Source: Neorhizobium sp. NCHU2750 (GTDB lineage Bacteria; Pseudomonadota; Alphaproteobacteria; Rhizobiales; Rhizobiaceae). Taken from it: DNA of 64,000 bases. Under the pieces are notes generated by a model. That model ran no database searches, was not told the origin of the DNA, and worked only from the letters and a program-made list of their open reading frames with translations. Of this stretch, positions 1 to 8,376 are shown one piece after another. Where the stretch lies: assembly GCF_003597675.1 (NCBI RefSeq), contig NZ_CP030828.1, positions 694,001 to 758,000 on the forward strand. Direction: 5' to 3'. The number at the start of each line of letters is the position of its first letter. Position 1 is the first letter of the stretch. Both the position numbers and the translations under genes were made by a program.

Positions 1-42
1 ACTGACGAAGGGGACGATGTTGAGGTTCTGTTCGGCCGGCAT
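1..42 (-). CDS. Ornithine cyclodeaminase, N-terminal fragment
   Basis: Only the first 14 codons are inside the window (MPAEQNLNIVPFVS); the gene runs off the left edge. The LNIVPF-VS start resembles rhizobial and Agrobacterium ornithine cyclodeaminases, which convert ornithine to proline and ammonia. Its ATG overlaps the arginase stop codon by one base (TGATG), so the two are translationally coupled in an arginase then ornithine cyclodeaminase order, the known arginine-catabolic arrangement in this group. The call rests on a short peptide plus context, so the family is likely but not proven. Confidence 0.65.
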   Translation of the reverse strand, partial: MPAEQNLNIVPFVS

Positions 43-962
43 CAATAGCTCCTTGTCGGTCGGTCGAGGACCTTGCGGCCCATCAGGCTGGCGGTGAGAT
101 CGACGAGAAGCGTCGCGGTGCGACCGCGCTCGTCGAGGAAAGGATTGAGCTCGACCAGATCGAGGCTGGTGACGAGGCCGCTGTCATGCAGCATTTCCAT
201 GACCAGATGCGCCTCGCGGAAGGTCGCGCCTCCCGGAACCGTGGTGCCGACTGCCGGAGCAATCGATGGATCGAGGAAATCGACGTCGAGGCTGACATGC
301 AGCATGCCGTTTGCGGCATGAACTCGTTCAAGGAACTGCCGGACAAGAACGGCGACGCCATGTTCATCGATCGTGCGCATGTCGTGAACGGTGACCGCAC
401 TTTCGCTCAAGGCCGCGCGCTCGGCCGGATCGACGCTGCGGATGCCGATCATGCAGACATTGGCCGGATCAACCGGATGGGAAAGCTGCGGCATGTAACC
501 GTCGAAACCGGGACGGCCCGTGTAATAGGCGGCTGGCAGGCCATGAAGATTGCCGCTCTTCGTCGAATCGAGCGTGTGGAAATCCGTATGGGCATCGAGC
601 CAGAGCACGAAGAGCGGACGGCCTTTCTCCGCAGCCCGCCTGGAGATGCCGGCGACGGTGCCGGCCGAAAGCGCATGGTCGCCGCCCATGAAGATCGGCA
701 TGCCTGCGCCACTTTCGCGATAAGCAACTTCGGTTAGCAGCTTTGTCCAGGCGGCGATCTCCGGCAGATTGCGTACGGAGGGATTCGGATGGCGCACATC
801 CGGCAGGGCGCTGATCGTCACATTGCCGATATCGGTTACGTCGTGACCAAGTTCCTCCAGCGCGCCTTTCAGGTCTGCGACCCTAAGGGCGCTCGGACCC
901 ATTTCGCAGCCAAGCTGCGATGCTCCATCCTGAAGCGGGATGCCGATCAATCTGCAATGCAT
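42..962 (-). CDS. rocF: Arginase
   Basis: Hydrolyses L-arginine to ornithine and urea; cytoplasmic, manganese dependent. The 306-residue length is normal for the family. Metal-site motifs are complete: GGDH (93-96), DAHTD (123-127) and SLDVDFLDP (224-232), giving probable ligands H96, D123, H125, D127, D226 and D228. It overlaps the ornithine cyclodeaminase start, so the product ornithine is passed to the next enzyme of the operon. An Lrp/AsnC-type regulator is transcribed divergently from the same 110-bp intergenic region and is the likely arginine- or ornithine-responsive activator; that regulatory link is inferred from position and from the known rhizobial arrangement. Confidence 0.93.
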   Translation of the reverse strand: MHCRLIGIPLQDGASQLGCEMGPSALRVADLKGALEELGHDVTDIGNVTISALPDVRHPNPSVRNLPEIAAWTKLLTEVAYRESGAGMPIFMGGDHALSAGTVAGISRRAAEKGRPLFVLWLDAHTDFHTLDSTKSGNLHGLPAAYYTGRPGFDGYMPQLSHPVDPANVCMIGIRSVDPAERAALSESAVTVHDMRTIDEHGVAVLVRQFLERVHAANGMLHVSLDVDFLDPSIAPAVGTTVPGGATFREAHLVMEMLHDSGLVTSLDLVELNPFLDERGRTATLLVDLTASLMGRKVLDRPTRSY

Positions 963-1022
963 GTGTTCACTCCATTTGCGTGAAAAAGATCATGGTTGTC
1001 TGGCGGATTGAATAGATCGATT

Positions 1023-1060
1023 TGCCAAAAGTGACAAAATGGCTTTTCATTTTGGTGGCA
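1023..1060. promoter_or_regulatory. Candidate Lrp-type operator in arginase/lrp intergenic region
   Basis: The arms CAAAATG (1035-1041) and CATTTTG (1048-1054) form a perfect 7-bp inverted repeat with a 6-bp AT-rich spacer. A looser outer pair is nested around it: TGCC at 1023 and GGCA at 1057. AT-rich imperfect palindromes in a divergent promoter are typical for Lrp/AsnC regulators. Assignment to the adjacent regulator is inference. Confidence 0.45.
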
Positions 1061-1072
1061 TGATTTATCAAT

Positions 1073-1516
1073 GTGACCATGGATGAATTCGACCACAAGC
1101 TGGTGACGCTTTTGCGTCACGATGCGCGGCGCAGCATATCGGACCTTGCGGCAGACCTCGGTACATCGCGGGCGACGGTCCGTGCGCGGATGGAAAAGCT
1201 CGAGAAGAACGGCGACGTGCTGGGTTACACGGTCATCCTCAGGGCCGATGCGGTGGAACTCCCCGTGCGTGGAATCATGATGGTGGAAATCGAGGGGCGC
1301 GTGGCAGACCGGGTGATCCAGACGCTTGGCGGGTTTCCGGAAATTTCCGAGATCCACACGACCAATGGTCGCTGGGATCTTGTCGTCGAACTGGGCACCG
1401 CGACGCTCGCCGATTTCGATAACGTGCTGCGCCGTATCCGTCTGGTGCAGGGGATTACCGCCAGCGAAACCAACCTGCTGCTGGCCACACCGCGTAGCAC
1501 CAAGGCAAGGCTCTGA
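1073..1516 (+). CDS. Lrp/AsnC family transcriptional regulator
   Basis: A 147-residue protein with an N-terminal winged helix (about residues 5-60, including SDLAADLGTSRATVRARMEKLEKNG) and a C-terminal RAM/ASNC ligand-binding domain (about 65-140). This is the usual Lrp size and layout. The listed start is a GTG at 1073; an ATG two codons later (1079) is equally possible. It is divergent from arginase across a 110-bp gap carrying an inverted repeat. By position it probably controls the arginase/ornithine cyclodeaminase operon, possibly in response to arginine or ornithine. That role is inferred; the family assignment is firm. Confidence 0.9.
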   Translation: MTMDEFDHKLVTLLRHDARRSISDLAADLGTSRATVRARMEKLEKNGDVLGYTVILRADAVELPVRGIMMVEIEGRVADRVIQTLGGFPEISEIHTTNGRWDLVVELGTATLADFDNVLRRIRLVQGITASETNLLLATPRSTKARL

Positions 1517-1607
1517 GCATTTTAGATATGACCCGTTGACGGCCACAATTGACGCGCTTAGTCCTTTCGCCCTGCAATTTGATTTTCTTCAAGCCGAGAC
1601 ACCCATC

Positions 1608-2777
1608 ATGACCTTTATCAGACCGGATATCAGCGCCCGCGCTGCGGCTGCGCCGCGCAGCGGCATTGGTGAAATCGTGGCCTATGCCAGAGGCCGCGAC
1701 AATCTGCTGCCGCTCTGGATCGGGGAGGGCGATCTGCCGACGCCGGACTTCATCACCAAGGTTGCCGGAGAGGCGCTGGCTGCGGGCGAAACCTTCTACA
1801 CCTGGACGCAGGGTATTCCCGAGCTCCGGCAGGCGATCGTGCGCTATTATGAGCGCCACTACGGCAACGCACTGTCGGTCGACAACATCTATGTGACCGG
1901 ATCGGGAATGCAGTCGATCGTGCTGGCATTGCAGGCAACCGTGAATGCCGGTGACGAGATCATCTATTTCTCACCCTCCTGGCCGAATGCGATGAACGCG
2001 GCACTGGTTGCCGATGTGAAACCGAAACCGGTAACGCTCGATTTCGTCGATGGGCAGTGGAAGATCGATATCGATCGCCTGGCCTCCTCGATCACGCCGA
2101 AGACGAAGGCGTTGTTCATCAACTCCCCCTCGAACCCGACCGGCTGGACTGCGACGAAAGAAGATCTGGCGGCCATGCTGGATCTCGCCCGCAAGCACGG
2201 CCTCTGGATCATCGCGGACGAGATCTACGGCCTCTATCATTTCGAAGGTGGACGCGCGCCGTCCTTCATGGACATCATGGATCCCGAGGACCGGATCATC
2301 TTTGCCCAGTCCTTTTCGAAGAACTGGTGCATGACCGGATGGCGTGTCGGCTGGATGGTGGCGCCAGCGGAAATCGGCCAGACGCTGACCAATCTCATCC
2401 AGTATTCCACCTCCGGCGTGGCCCAGTTCATGCAGAAGGGCGCGATCGCGGCACTCGACCATGGCGATGATTTCATTCGAACCAACGTCGAGCGGGCGCG
2501 AACCTCCCGCGACATTCTCTGCGATGCGCTGGTCGCCACGAACAGGGTCGAGACTCGCAGGCCGCCGGGCGCGCTCTATGCCTTCCTGAAAATAGACGGC
2601 GTCACCGATGCGCGTGCGGAGGCGTTCAAGATCGTCGATGCGACGGGTGTCGGCCTAGCACCGGGCACGGCGTTCGGGCCGGGCGGGGAAACCTTCATGC
2701 GCGCCTGCTATCTGCGTGATCCGAAGCAGATCGAGGACGCAGCCGAGCGGCTGAGCAACTATATCCGCGCTCGCTGA
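1608..2777 (+). CDS. PLP-dependent class I/II aminotransferase
   Basis: A 389-residue fold-type I aminotransferase of the aspartate/aromatic aminotransferase superfamily. Visible landmarks are the SPSNPTG loop with N176, D204 in ADEIY (cofactor ring nitrogen), and SFSKNW with K238 as the Schiff-base lysine, followed by R246 (GWRVGW). The open frame extends upstream to 1326 but overlaps the lrp gene, so the ATG at 1608 (MTFIRPDIS) is preferred; it leaves a normal-sized protein. It lies 91 bp after the Lrp regulator in the same direction and could be co-transcribed. The amino donor is not evident; a role in amino-acid catabolism fits the neighbours. Confidence 0.88.
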   Translation: MTFIRPDISARAAAAPRSGIGEIVAYARGRDNLLPLWIGEGDLPTPDFITKVAGEALAAGETFYTWTQGIPELRQAIVRYYERHYGNALSVDNIYVTGSGMQSIVLALQATVNAGDEIIYFSPSWPNAMNAALVADVKPKPVTLDFVDGQWKIDIDRLASSITPKTKALFINSPSNPTGWTATKEDLAAMLDLARKHGLWIIADEIYGLYHFEGGRAPSFMDIMDPEDRIIFAQSFSKNWCMTGWRVGWMVAPAEIGQTLTNLIQYSTSGVAQFMQKGAIAALDHGDDFIRTNVERARTSRDILCDALVATNRVETRRPPGALYAFLKIDGVTDARAEAFKIVDATGVGLAPGTAFGPGGETFMRACYLRDPKQIEDAAERLSNYIRAR

Positions 2778-2782
2778 CTGAG

Positions 2783-3454
2783 CTAGTTTTCGAGCCAACG
2801 GCGACCGGAGGCGGTCAGGTGCGAATGCATGGCGGCCTGTGCCGCCAGCGGGTCACCTGCTTCGAGGGCCGCAAGAATGGCTCGATGCTCGGTAAGCGCG
2901 GCCGTCCAGCTGTCCGTTGTCTCGAAATGGCCGCGAATGCCGGCCGAAAGCGGGCTGTGGCGCTCGTCGAACAGGTTCGCGACAATCTCAGCCAGCAATA
3001 TGTTACCCGCGCTCTGGGCGATCGTCAGGTGGAAGGCACGGTCCTGCTCGATCGGCTTGCGCGCGTTGGCAATGTCGTCAGCCATCGCATTGAGTATCGC
3101 CCGGAGAGAGGCGAGGGTCTCTTCCGTTATCATCGCCGCAGCCTGAATGATGATGGCGCTTTCGATCACTGCTCGCGCCTGCATCAGTTCCGACGGACTT
3201 TCTCCGAGCGAACGGCCAGCATTGCTCGGTTTGGCCGTGTTGAGTACATAGATGCCCGATCCCATCCGGATCTCGATCGTGCCGTCGATTTCGAGTGCGA
3301 TCAGCGCTTCTCTCAGCGAGGGGCGTGAAACACCAAGCTGCTGGGCGAGATCCCGTTCGGCCGGCAGCCGGGAGCCGGTCTCATAGACGCCCTTGGCGAT
3401 GAGATGCCGTACTCGGTCTGCTGTTTGCTGGTAAAGGCGTCGTGTATCCGTCAT
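2783..3454 (-). CDS. GntR/FadR-family regulator of the L-fucose cluster
   Basis: A 223-residue FadR-subfamily GntR protein. The N-terminal winged helix (about residues 5-75) includes LPAERDLAQQLGVSRPSLREAL and RMGSGIYV; an all-helical FCD effector domain follows (about 85-220). The open frame extends upstream, but the ATG at 3454 (MTDTRRLYQQ) gives the standard FadR start. It is divergent from the sugar ABC transporter and fucose catabolic genes, with several AATTG/CAATT-type palindromes between them, so it is the probable local repressor, relieved by a sugar-acid intermediate. A close paralogue (19951-20664) controls the neighbouring uronate-type operon. Target and inducer are inferred. Confidence 0.88.
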   Translation of the reverse strand: MTDTRRLYQQTADRVRHLIAKGVYETGSRLPAERDLAQQLGVSRPSLREALIALEIDGTIEIRMGSGIYVLNTAKPSNAGRSLGESPSELMQARAVIESAIIIQAAAMITEETLASLRAILNAMADDIANARKPIEQDRAFHLTIAQSAGNILLAEIVANLFDERHSPLSAGIRGHFETTDSWTAALTEHRAILAALEAGDPLAAQAAMHSHLTASGRRWLEN

Positions 3455-3484
3455 TGAGGTCAGGCCAATTGCGCATTTTATAAG

Positions 3485-3507
3485 CAAATTGTCGCCAATT
3501 GGCGTCA
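3485..3507. promoter_or_regulatory. Candidate FadR-type operator (palindrome)
   Basis: A perfect 12-bp palindrome, CGCCAATTGGCG (3493-3504), is flanked by TG at 3490 and CA at 3506, which extends the symmetry. It overlaps an AAATTG element starting at 3485. It sits in the divergent promoter between the FadR-type regulator and the fucose transporter operon. FadR-subfamily regulators of sugar-acid genes commonly bind AATTGG/CCAATT-type sites. Confidence 0.5.
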
Positions 3508-3536
3508 AATTTTGGCAAGGCGCAAGAAAAATCTGC

Positions 3537-3554
3537 AAATTGGCTTGACCAAAT
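3537..3554. promoter_or_regulatory. Second candidate operator overlapping the fucose-operon promoter
   Basis: AAATTGG (3537-3543) and CCAAAT (3549-3554) form an interrupted inverted repeat like the UxuR/ExuR-type site AAATTGG-N-CCAATTT. A TTGACC hexamer at 3545-3550 overlaps it and could be a -35 element, with TTTGAT (3568) 17 bp downstream as -10. Repressor binding here would block transcription toward the ABC genes. The promoter elements are weak matches. Confidence 0.4.
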
Positions 3555-3619
3555 CTTCCGAGCGAGATTTGATAATCGGCAAGGGCCCTGGGAAGCCCTT
3601 GCGCGAAGAGGAGATCGCG

Positions 3620-5176
3620 ATGGGAGGAATGCCGCAACCTGTCGGCTTTGCCGGAAGCACTGCGCCTGCAGTGTTGTTGAAGCTGGAAGGCGTGTCCAAG
3701 GAATTTCCGGGCGTCAAGGCGCTGTCGGGCGTCAGTTTCGATCTGCGTGCGGGTGAAGTTCATGCCGTCTGCGGTGAGAATGGTGCCGGCAAGTCGACGC
3801 TGATGAAGATCATCAGTGGTGTCTATCAGCCGAATTCCGGATCGATCACCTTCAAGGGTGAGCCGGTACAGTTTGCCTCGACGCTCCAGTCGGAAGCCGC
3901 CGGCATTGCCATCATCCACCAGGAACTCAATCTCGTTCCGCATTTAACGGTGGCGGAAAACATCTATCTCGCCCGCGAGCCGCGGCGCGGCTTTCTGGTC
4001 GACCGGAAACGCCTGCTTGCCGATGCCAAACGCTGTCTCGACAGGCTCGGCGTCGACATCGATCCGAATGTGCAGGTCCGGACGCTTTCGGTGGCCCAGT
4101 GTCAGATGGTGGAGATCGCCAAGGCGCTGTCGCTCGATGCGACCGTGCTTATCATGGATGAGCCGACCTCTTCGCTGACCGAGCAGGAGGCGCAGCTTCT
4201 GTTCAAGGTGATCCGCGATCTGAAGGGGCAGGGCACCGGCATCATCTATATCTCGCACCGGCTGGATGAGATGCAGGAGATCGTCGATCGCGTCACCGTG
4301 CTGCGCGACGGGCGCTACATCTCCACCGATGACTTTGCTGCCCTTACCGTCGATGACATTGTTGCCCGCATGGTGGGGCGCTCGCTGGAGGACAAATTTC
4401 CCGAACCGACGCGGATGCCCGGCTCCGAGATCATTTTCTCGGCAACCGGTCTGACCAGACGCGGCGTGTTCTCCGATATCGGTTTCGAGATCCGACGCGG
4501 CGAAATTCTCGGGTTCGCTGGATTGATGGGGGCAGGGCGCACGGAAGTGGCGCGCGCCATCTTTGGCGCAGACCCGCTCGATGGGGGTACGATCACGCTT
4601 GACGGCAACGAGTTGAAGATCACGGATCCGCGCAGCGCCATCGAGGCCGGGATCGCCTATCTGTCGGAAGATCGGAAGGCGCAGGGGCTGGCGGTGAAGA
4701 TGCCGGTCGATGCCAACCTGGTCATGGCGCGGATGGATGCCGTGAGCAACGGTGCCGGCGTGATCGATCGCAAGCGCCATCGCGCAGCCGGTCAACGCTA
4801 TGTCGATCTCCTCAATATCCGCACGCCGAGCCTCAGCCAGCCGGTGCGTCTGCTCTCCGGCGGCAACCAGCAGAAGATCATCATCGGCAAATGGCTGTTC
4901 CGCGAGCCGCGCATCATGTTTTTCGACGAGCCGACGCGCGGCATCGATGTCGGCGCCAAATTCGCCATCTACCAGATCATGGACGAGCTTGCGGCCCGCG
5001 GCATCGGCATCGTGCTGATCAGCTCGGAACTGCCGGAAGTGCTCGGCATGTCCGACCGTATCGCCGTCTTTCATGGCGGGCGGATCACTGCGACGCTTTC
5101 GACGCGCGCGACCTCCCAGGAAGAAATTATGCATTACGCATCCGGCAGCGGCCGGCATAGCGAACAGGGAATTTGA
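3620..5176 (+). CDS. Sugar ABC transporter, double ATPase (RbsA/MglA type)
   Basis: Energises uptake of a monosaccharide, here probably L-fucose. The 518 residues contain two fused ABC domains. The first has Walker A GENGAGKST (52-60), a degenerate signature LSVAQCQM and Walker B VLIMDEPTSS. The second has a degenerate Walker A GLMGAGRTE and an intact LSGGNQQK signature, the usual asymmetric pattern of RbsA/MglA. The start at 3620 is chosen over the upstream open frame because GAGGAG at 3608-3613 is well spaced from it. It is first in a co-directional run of ATPase, permease, binding protein and six catabolic enzymes. Substrate is inferred from those enzymes. Confidence 0.92.
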   Translation: MGGMPQPVGFAGSTAPAVLLKLEGVSKEFPGVKALSGVSFDLRAGEVHAVCGENGAGKSTLMKIISGVYQPNSGSITFKGEPVQFASTLQSEAAGIAIIHQELNLVPHLTVAENIYLAREPRRGFLVDRKRLLADAKRCLDRLGVDIDPNVQVRTLSVAQCQMVEIAKALSLDATVLIMDEPTSSLTEQEAQLLFKVIRDLKGQGTGIIYISHRLDEMQEIVDRVTVLRDGRYISTDDFAALTVDDIVARMVGRSLEDKFPEPTRMPGSEIIFSATGLTRRGVFSDIGFEIRRGEILGFAGLMGAGRTEVARAIFGADPLDGGTITLDGNELKITDPRSAIEAGIAYLSEDRKAQGLAVKMPVDANLVMARMDAVSNGAGVIDRKRHRAAGQRYVDLLNIRTPSLSQPVRLLSGGNQQKIIIGKWLFREPRIMFFDEPTRGIDVGAKFAIYQIMDELAARGIGIVLISSELPEVLGMSDRIAVFHGGRITATLSTRATSQEEIMHYASGSGRHSEQGI

Positions 5177-5178
5177 GA

Positions 5179-6246
5179 ATGGCCGACATGACCAGTGAAA
5201 AACCGGTGCAGCAGCCGGCTCCGGCTTCCGGCCAGGCTTCCGCAGGCCAGCGACGTCGCCTGAGCGAACGGCAGAAGGATATCATCCAGAAATTTGCGGC
5301 CCTCGGCAGTCTGGTCGTGCTGGCGGTAATATTTTCGGTGACCAGCAGTGCCTTCATGACGGTCGGCAACGGAATGACGATCGCCTTGCAGGTGACCTCG
5401 ATCGCCTTTCTGGGCATTGGCGCCACGTATGTGATCATCACCGGCGGTATCGATCTGTCGGTGGGGTCGGTTCTGGCGCTTGCCGGCGTGGTTGCGGCAC
5501 TCGCCGTCAAGGACCTGCAATTGCCGATCTGGGTCGGCATGCTGCTCGGTATTCTGACCGGCTCGCTCTGTGGCCTTATCAACGGGCTCGTGGTCACCCA
5601 GTTGAAGCTGCCGCCCTTCATCGCAACGCTTGGGATGATGCTGATTGCCCGCGGCGTTGCGCTGGAAATCACCGGTGCGCGGGCTGTTTCCGGGCTGGGC
5701 GAAGCCTTTGGCGAGCTGGGCAACGGCTCTCTTTTCCGCATCGAGTCGCTCGATGATCAGGGTTTTCCGGTCGTTACCTTTCCCGGTATTCCATATCCGG
5801 TCGTGCTGATGATCGTCATCGGCATCATCGCGGCCTTCGTGCTGAACCGCACGGTGCTAGGGCGCTACATCTACGCCATCGGCTCGAATTCCGATGCGGC
5901 GCGACTGTCCGGCGTCAATGTCACGCGGGTGACGGCATTCACCTATGTCGTATCCGGAACGCTTGCTGGCCTGACCGGCTGCGTGCTGATGTCCCGCCTC
6001 GTCACTGCTCAGCCGAACGAGGGTGTTGCCTACGAGCTCGATGCGATCGCCAGTGCCGTCATCGGCGGCACCTCGCTGATTGGTGGCGTCGGCACGATTT
6101 CCGGCACGATGATCGGCGCCTTCGTCATCGGCATATTGCGCAACGGATTGAATATGAACGGCGTCTCAGCCTTCACCCAGCAGATCATCATCGGCCTCGT
6201 CATTCTGGTCACCGTCTGGATCGACCAGCTGCGCAACCGCCGCTGA
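5179..6246 (+). CDS. Sugar ABC transporter permease (RbsC family)
   Basis: A 355-residue integral inner-membrane permease of the carbohydrate-uptake transporter-2 family. A hydrophilic N-terminal tail of about 40 residues is followed by roughly eight to ten hydrophobic segments. The conserved stretches GGIDLSVGS and GGTSLIGGVGT are typical of RbsC. The ATG at 5179 lies 2 bp after the ATPase stop; an in-frame TTG at 5173 overlaps it and is less likely. It forms the pore for the sugar bound by the periplasmic protein downstream. Family is clear; substrate comes from context. Confidence 0.92.
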   Translation: MADMTSEKPVQQPAPASGQASAGQRRRLSERQKDIIQKFAALGSLVVLAVIFSVTSSAFMTVGNGMTIALQVTSIAFLGIGATYVIITGGIDLSVGSVLALAGVVAALAVKDLQLPIWVGMLLGILTGSLCGLINGLVVTQLKLPPFIATLGMMLIARGVALEITGARAVSGLGEAFGELGNGSLFRIESLDDQGFPVVTFPGIPYPVVLMIVIGIIAAFVLNRTVLGRYIYAIGSNSDAARLSGVNVTRVTAFTYVVSGTLAGLTGCVLMSRLVTAQPNEGVAYELDAIASAVIGGTSLIGGVGTISGTMIGAFVIGILRNGLNMNGVSAFTQQIIIGLVILVTVWIDQLRNRR

Positions 6247-6319
6247 GGACAAGGGAACGGCCGGGGGCCGGACCTTACCATGGAAGCCACGGGAGGGGGA
6301 GGAGCCTTCCCTTTAAACG

Positions 6320-6333
6320 GACCCTTCAGGGTC
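6320..6333 (+). other. Small hairpin before the binding-protein gene
   Basis: GACCC, loop TTCA, GGGTC form a short perfect stem 17 bp upstream of the binding-protein ATG and just before its GAGGAGG ribosome site. It may affect mRNA processing or translation of the abundant binding protein. Short stem, so low confidence. Confidence 0.3.
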
Positions 6334-6350
6334 ATTCGAGGAGGAAAGAC

Positions 6351-7295
6351 ATGCGTAGACTTGCAACGGTCCTGATGGCGTCGGCACTGGCCTTCGCCGG
6401 GGCATCCGCCGCATCGGCGGGCGAAATCGCCGTCATCGTCAAGACGGTCAATTCGACCTACTGGCAGAATGTGCAGAAGGGTGCGGAAGCTGCGATCGGC
6501 GCCGCCAAGGGCGAGCAGACAATGACGTTCCAGGGCCCGGCGGCGGAATCCGCCATCGCCGACGAGGTCAACATGGTCGAAAACGCCGTCAACCGAAAGG
6601 TTTCCGCCATTCTGCTAGCACCGTCCGACCCGGATGCGCTGGTGCCGGCGGTGAAGAAGGCGTGGGAAGCCCGTATCCCTGTCGTCGTCATCGACAGTCA
6701 GCTCGCCAGTGGTGCCGACAAATATTACCAGTCCTTCCTTGCTACCGACAACCACAAGGCTGGCGAACTGGCGGCCAAGGCGCTGATCGACAAGGTCGGC
6801 ACCACCGGCAAGATCGCTGTCATGTCCTATGTCGCTGGTGCAGGTTCCGAAATCGGCCGTGTTGGCGGCTTCACCGACTACATCAAGGCCCACTCCAAGC
6901 TTGAGATCGTCGGCCCCTATTATTCGCAGTCGCAGATGGCAACGGCTCTCAACCAGACGACCGACGTTCTGGCTGCCAACAGCGACCTCAAAGGCATTTT
7001 CGGTGCCAATGAACCGACTGCAATCGGCATGGGGCGTGCCATCAAGCAGGCCGGTAAGGCTGGCAAGATCGTCGCAATCGGCTTCGACGGAAACCAGGAC
7101 CTGCAGGAATTCGTCAAGGACGGAACCCTCGATGCAACGGTCGTGCAGGGCTCCTATCAGATGGGCGAAAAGGGCATCCAGACGCTTCTTTCCATCATCG
7201 CCAAGAAGAAGGTCGAGAAGACCGTCGACACCGGTGTCGTCGTAGTGACCAAGGACAATATCGACAAGCCGGAAGCCAAGAACGTTCTCTACTGA
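6351..7295 (+). CDS. Periplasmic sugar-binding protein (RbsB-like)
   Basis: A 314-residue periplasmic binding protein of the type-1 (RbsB/LacI-like) fold. It has a clear Sec signal peptide, with basic MRR, a hydrophobic core and cleavage near ASAASA|GE (about residue 23). The mature start EIAVIVKTVNSTYWQNVQKG and ILLAPSDPDALVPAV are typical of ribose/xylose-type binding proteins. A strong GAGGAGG ribosome site precedes the ATG, and a GC-rich hairpin follows the stop. It delivers sugar to the permease and double ATPase encoded just upstream. L-fucose is the likely ligand because of the downstream enzymes; this is inference. Confidence 0.92.
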   Translation: MRRLATVLMASALAFAGASAASAGEIAVIVKTVNSTYWQNVQKGAEAAIGAAKGEQTMTFQGPAAESAIADEVNMVENAVNRKVSAILLAPSDPDALVPAVKKAWEARIPVVVIDSQLASGADKYYQSFLATDNHKAGELAAKALIDKVGTTGKIAVMSYVAGAGSEIGRVGGFTDYIKAHSKLEIVGPYYSQSQMATALNQTTDVLAANSDLKGIFGANEPTAIGMGRAIKQAGKAGKIVAIGFDGNQDLQEFVKDGTLDATVVQGSYQMGEKGIQTLLSIIAKKKVEKTVDTGVVVVTKDNIDKPEAKNVLY

Positions 7296-7305
7296 CAAGA
7301 CAGGT

Positions 7306-7328
7306 GCGCGGGCGAGAACCGCCCGCGC
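7306..7328 (+). terminator. GC-rich intercistronic hairpin after the binding protein
   Basis: A perfect 9-bp stem, GCGCGGGCG / CGCCCGCGC, with loop AGAAC. It is not followed by a long U run, so it is more likely a partial terminator or an mRNA-stabilising hairpin protecting the binding-protein message than a full stop; the catabolic genes continue in the same direction 37 bp later. Confidence 0.5.
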
Positions 7329-7364
7329 GCTTCATTTCGAGCACGATCAGGATTTCAAGACATC

Positions 7365-8372
7365 ATGAAGGTTTCGGACAGGCGCAAGCTGCGCAATCGC
7401 GACGTCTCGTTCACGCTCATGGGGCTCGGTTGCGCCCAGATGGGCAATCTCTATCGGCTGACCAGCTATCAGGAATCCTTTGGCGCCTTCGAGGCCGCCT
7501 GGGATGCTGGCATCCGCTATTTCGATACGGCGCCCTTCTATGGATATACCCGATCGGAGCGCCGGCTTGGCACGATGGTCACGGATCGTGCGCGCAACGA
7601 CTATGTACTGAGCACCAAGGTCGGTCGTATCATGGTGCCGGATGAAACGGTCGGGCCGGAAGAGGATGCCTATGTCGCGCCGCTGCCGTTCCGGCCGCAT
7701 TACGATTACAGTTATGATGCGATCATGCGTTCCTTTGAGGCAAGCCGGCAGCGTCTCGGCATCTTCAAACCGGACGTGCTTTATGTCCACGATATCGGCC
7801 GCGCCACCCATGGCGACCGTCACCAGCATTACTGGGACCAATTGACGAAGGGTGGTGGTTTCCGGGCGCTTGGAGAGTTGCGGGTCAGCGGCATGGTCAA
7901 GGCGATCGGCCTTGGCGTCAATGAATGGCAGGCCATCGCCGATGCCATGGATGAATGCGACATCGACGTCTCGATGCTGGCCGGTCGCTATACGCTCCTG
8001 GAGCAGGAAAGCCTACCGCTACTGGACCGCTGTTACCGCGAAGGTGTCGGCATCGTCGTGGCGGGCGCCTTCAATTCCGGACTTCTGGCCGGTAACCGCA
8101 AGTTCAATTATGCCGAAGCCCCCGCTGATATTCTCGCCCGCGTCGGCGAGATTGAGGCAGCCTGTGAAGCAGAAGGTGTCGCCATGCAGGCGGCAGCGCT
8201 CGCCTTTCCGGCGCTGCATCCGGCCGTCGTCACCGTTGTTTCCGGCGCACGCAATGCCGAGCAGATCAAGGCCAATGTCGATTGGTTCGAACAGGATATC
8301 CCGGCCTCCTTTTGGGCGCGTCTGAAGGACAAGGGCGTGATCTCGGCCGACGCATCGGTTGCTGGCGGTTGA
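7365..8372 (+). CDS. Aldo/keto reductase, probable L-fucose 1-dehydrogenase
   Basis: Likely oxidises L-fucose (or related L-galacto/D-arabino sugars) to the lactone using NAD(P)+, the first oxidative step of non-phosphorylating fucose degradation. The 335 residues form a TIM-barrel aldo/keto reductase with the catalytic tetrad visible: D54 (FDTAPFYG), Y59, K85 (STKVG) and H142 (YVHDIG). It resembles D-threo-aldose 1-dehydrogenases of soil proteobacteria. The fuconolactonase gene begins 4 bp after its stop. Substrate assignment depends on the whole neighbouring gene set. Confidence 0.85.
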   Translation: MKVSDRRKLRNRDVSFTLMGLGCAQMGNLYRLTSYQESFGAFEAAWDAGIRYFDTAPFYGYTRSERRLGTMVTDRARNDYVLSTKVGRIMVPDETVGPEEDAYVAPLPFRPHYDYSYDAIMRSFEASRQRLGIFKPDVLYVHDIGRATHGDRHQHYWDQLTKGGGFRALGELRVSGMVKAIGLGVNEWQAIADAMDECDIDVSMLAGRYTLLEQESLPLLDRCYREGVGIVVAGAFNSGLLAGNRKFNYAEAPADILARVGEIEAACEAEGVAMQAAALAFPALHPAVVTVVSGARNAEQIKANVDWFEQDIPASFWARLKDKGVISADASVAGG

Positions 8373-8376
8373 CACG

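Noticed and set aside
3944..5158. Minus-strand open frame of 404 codons across the sugar ABC ATPase
   Set aside because: Antisense shadow of a gene with two intact ABC domains.
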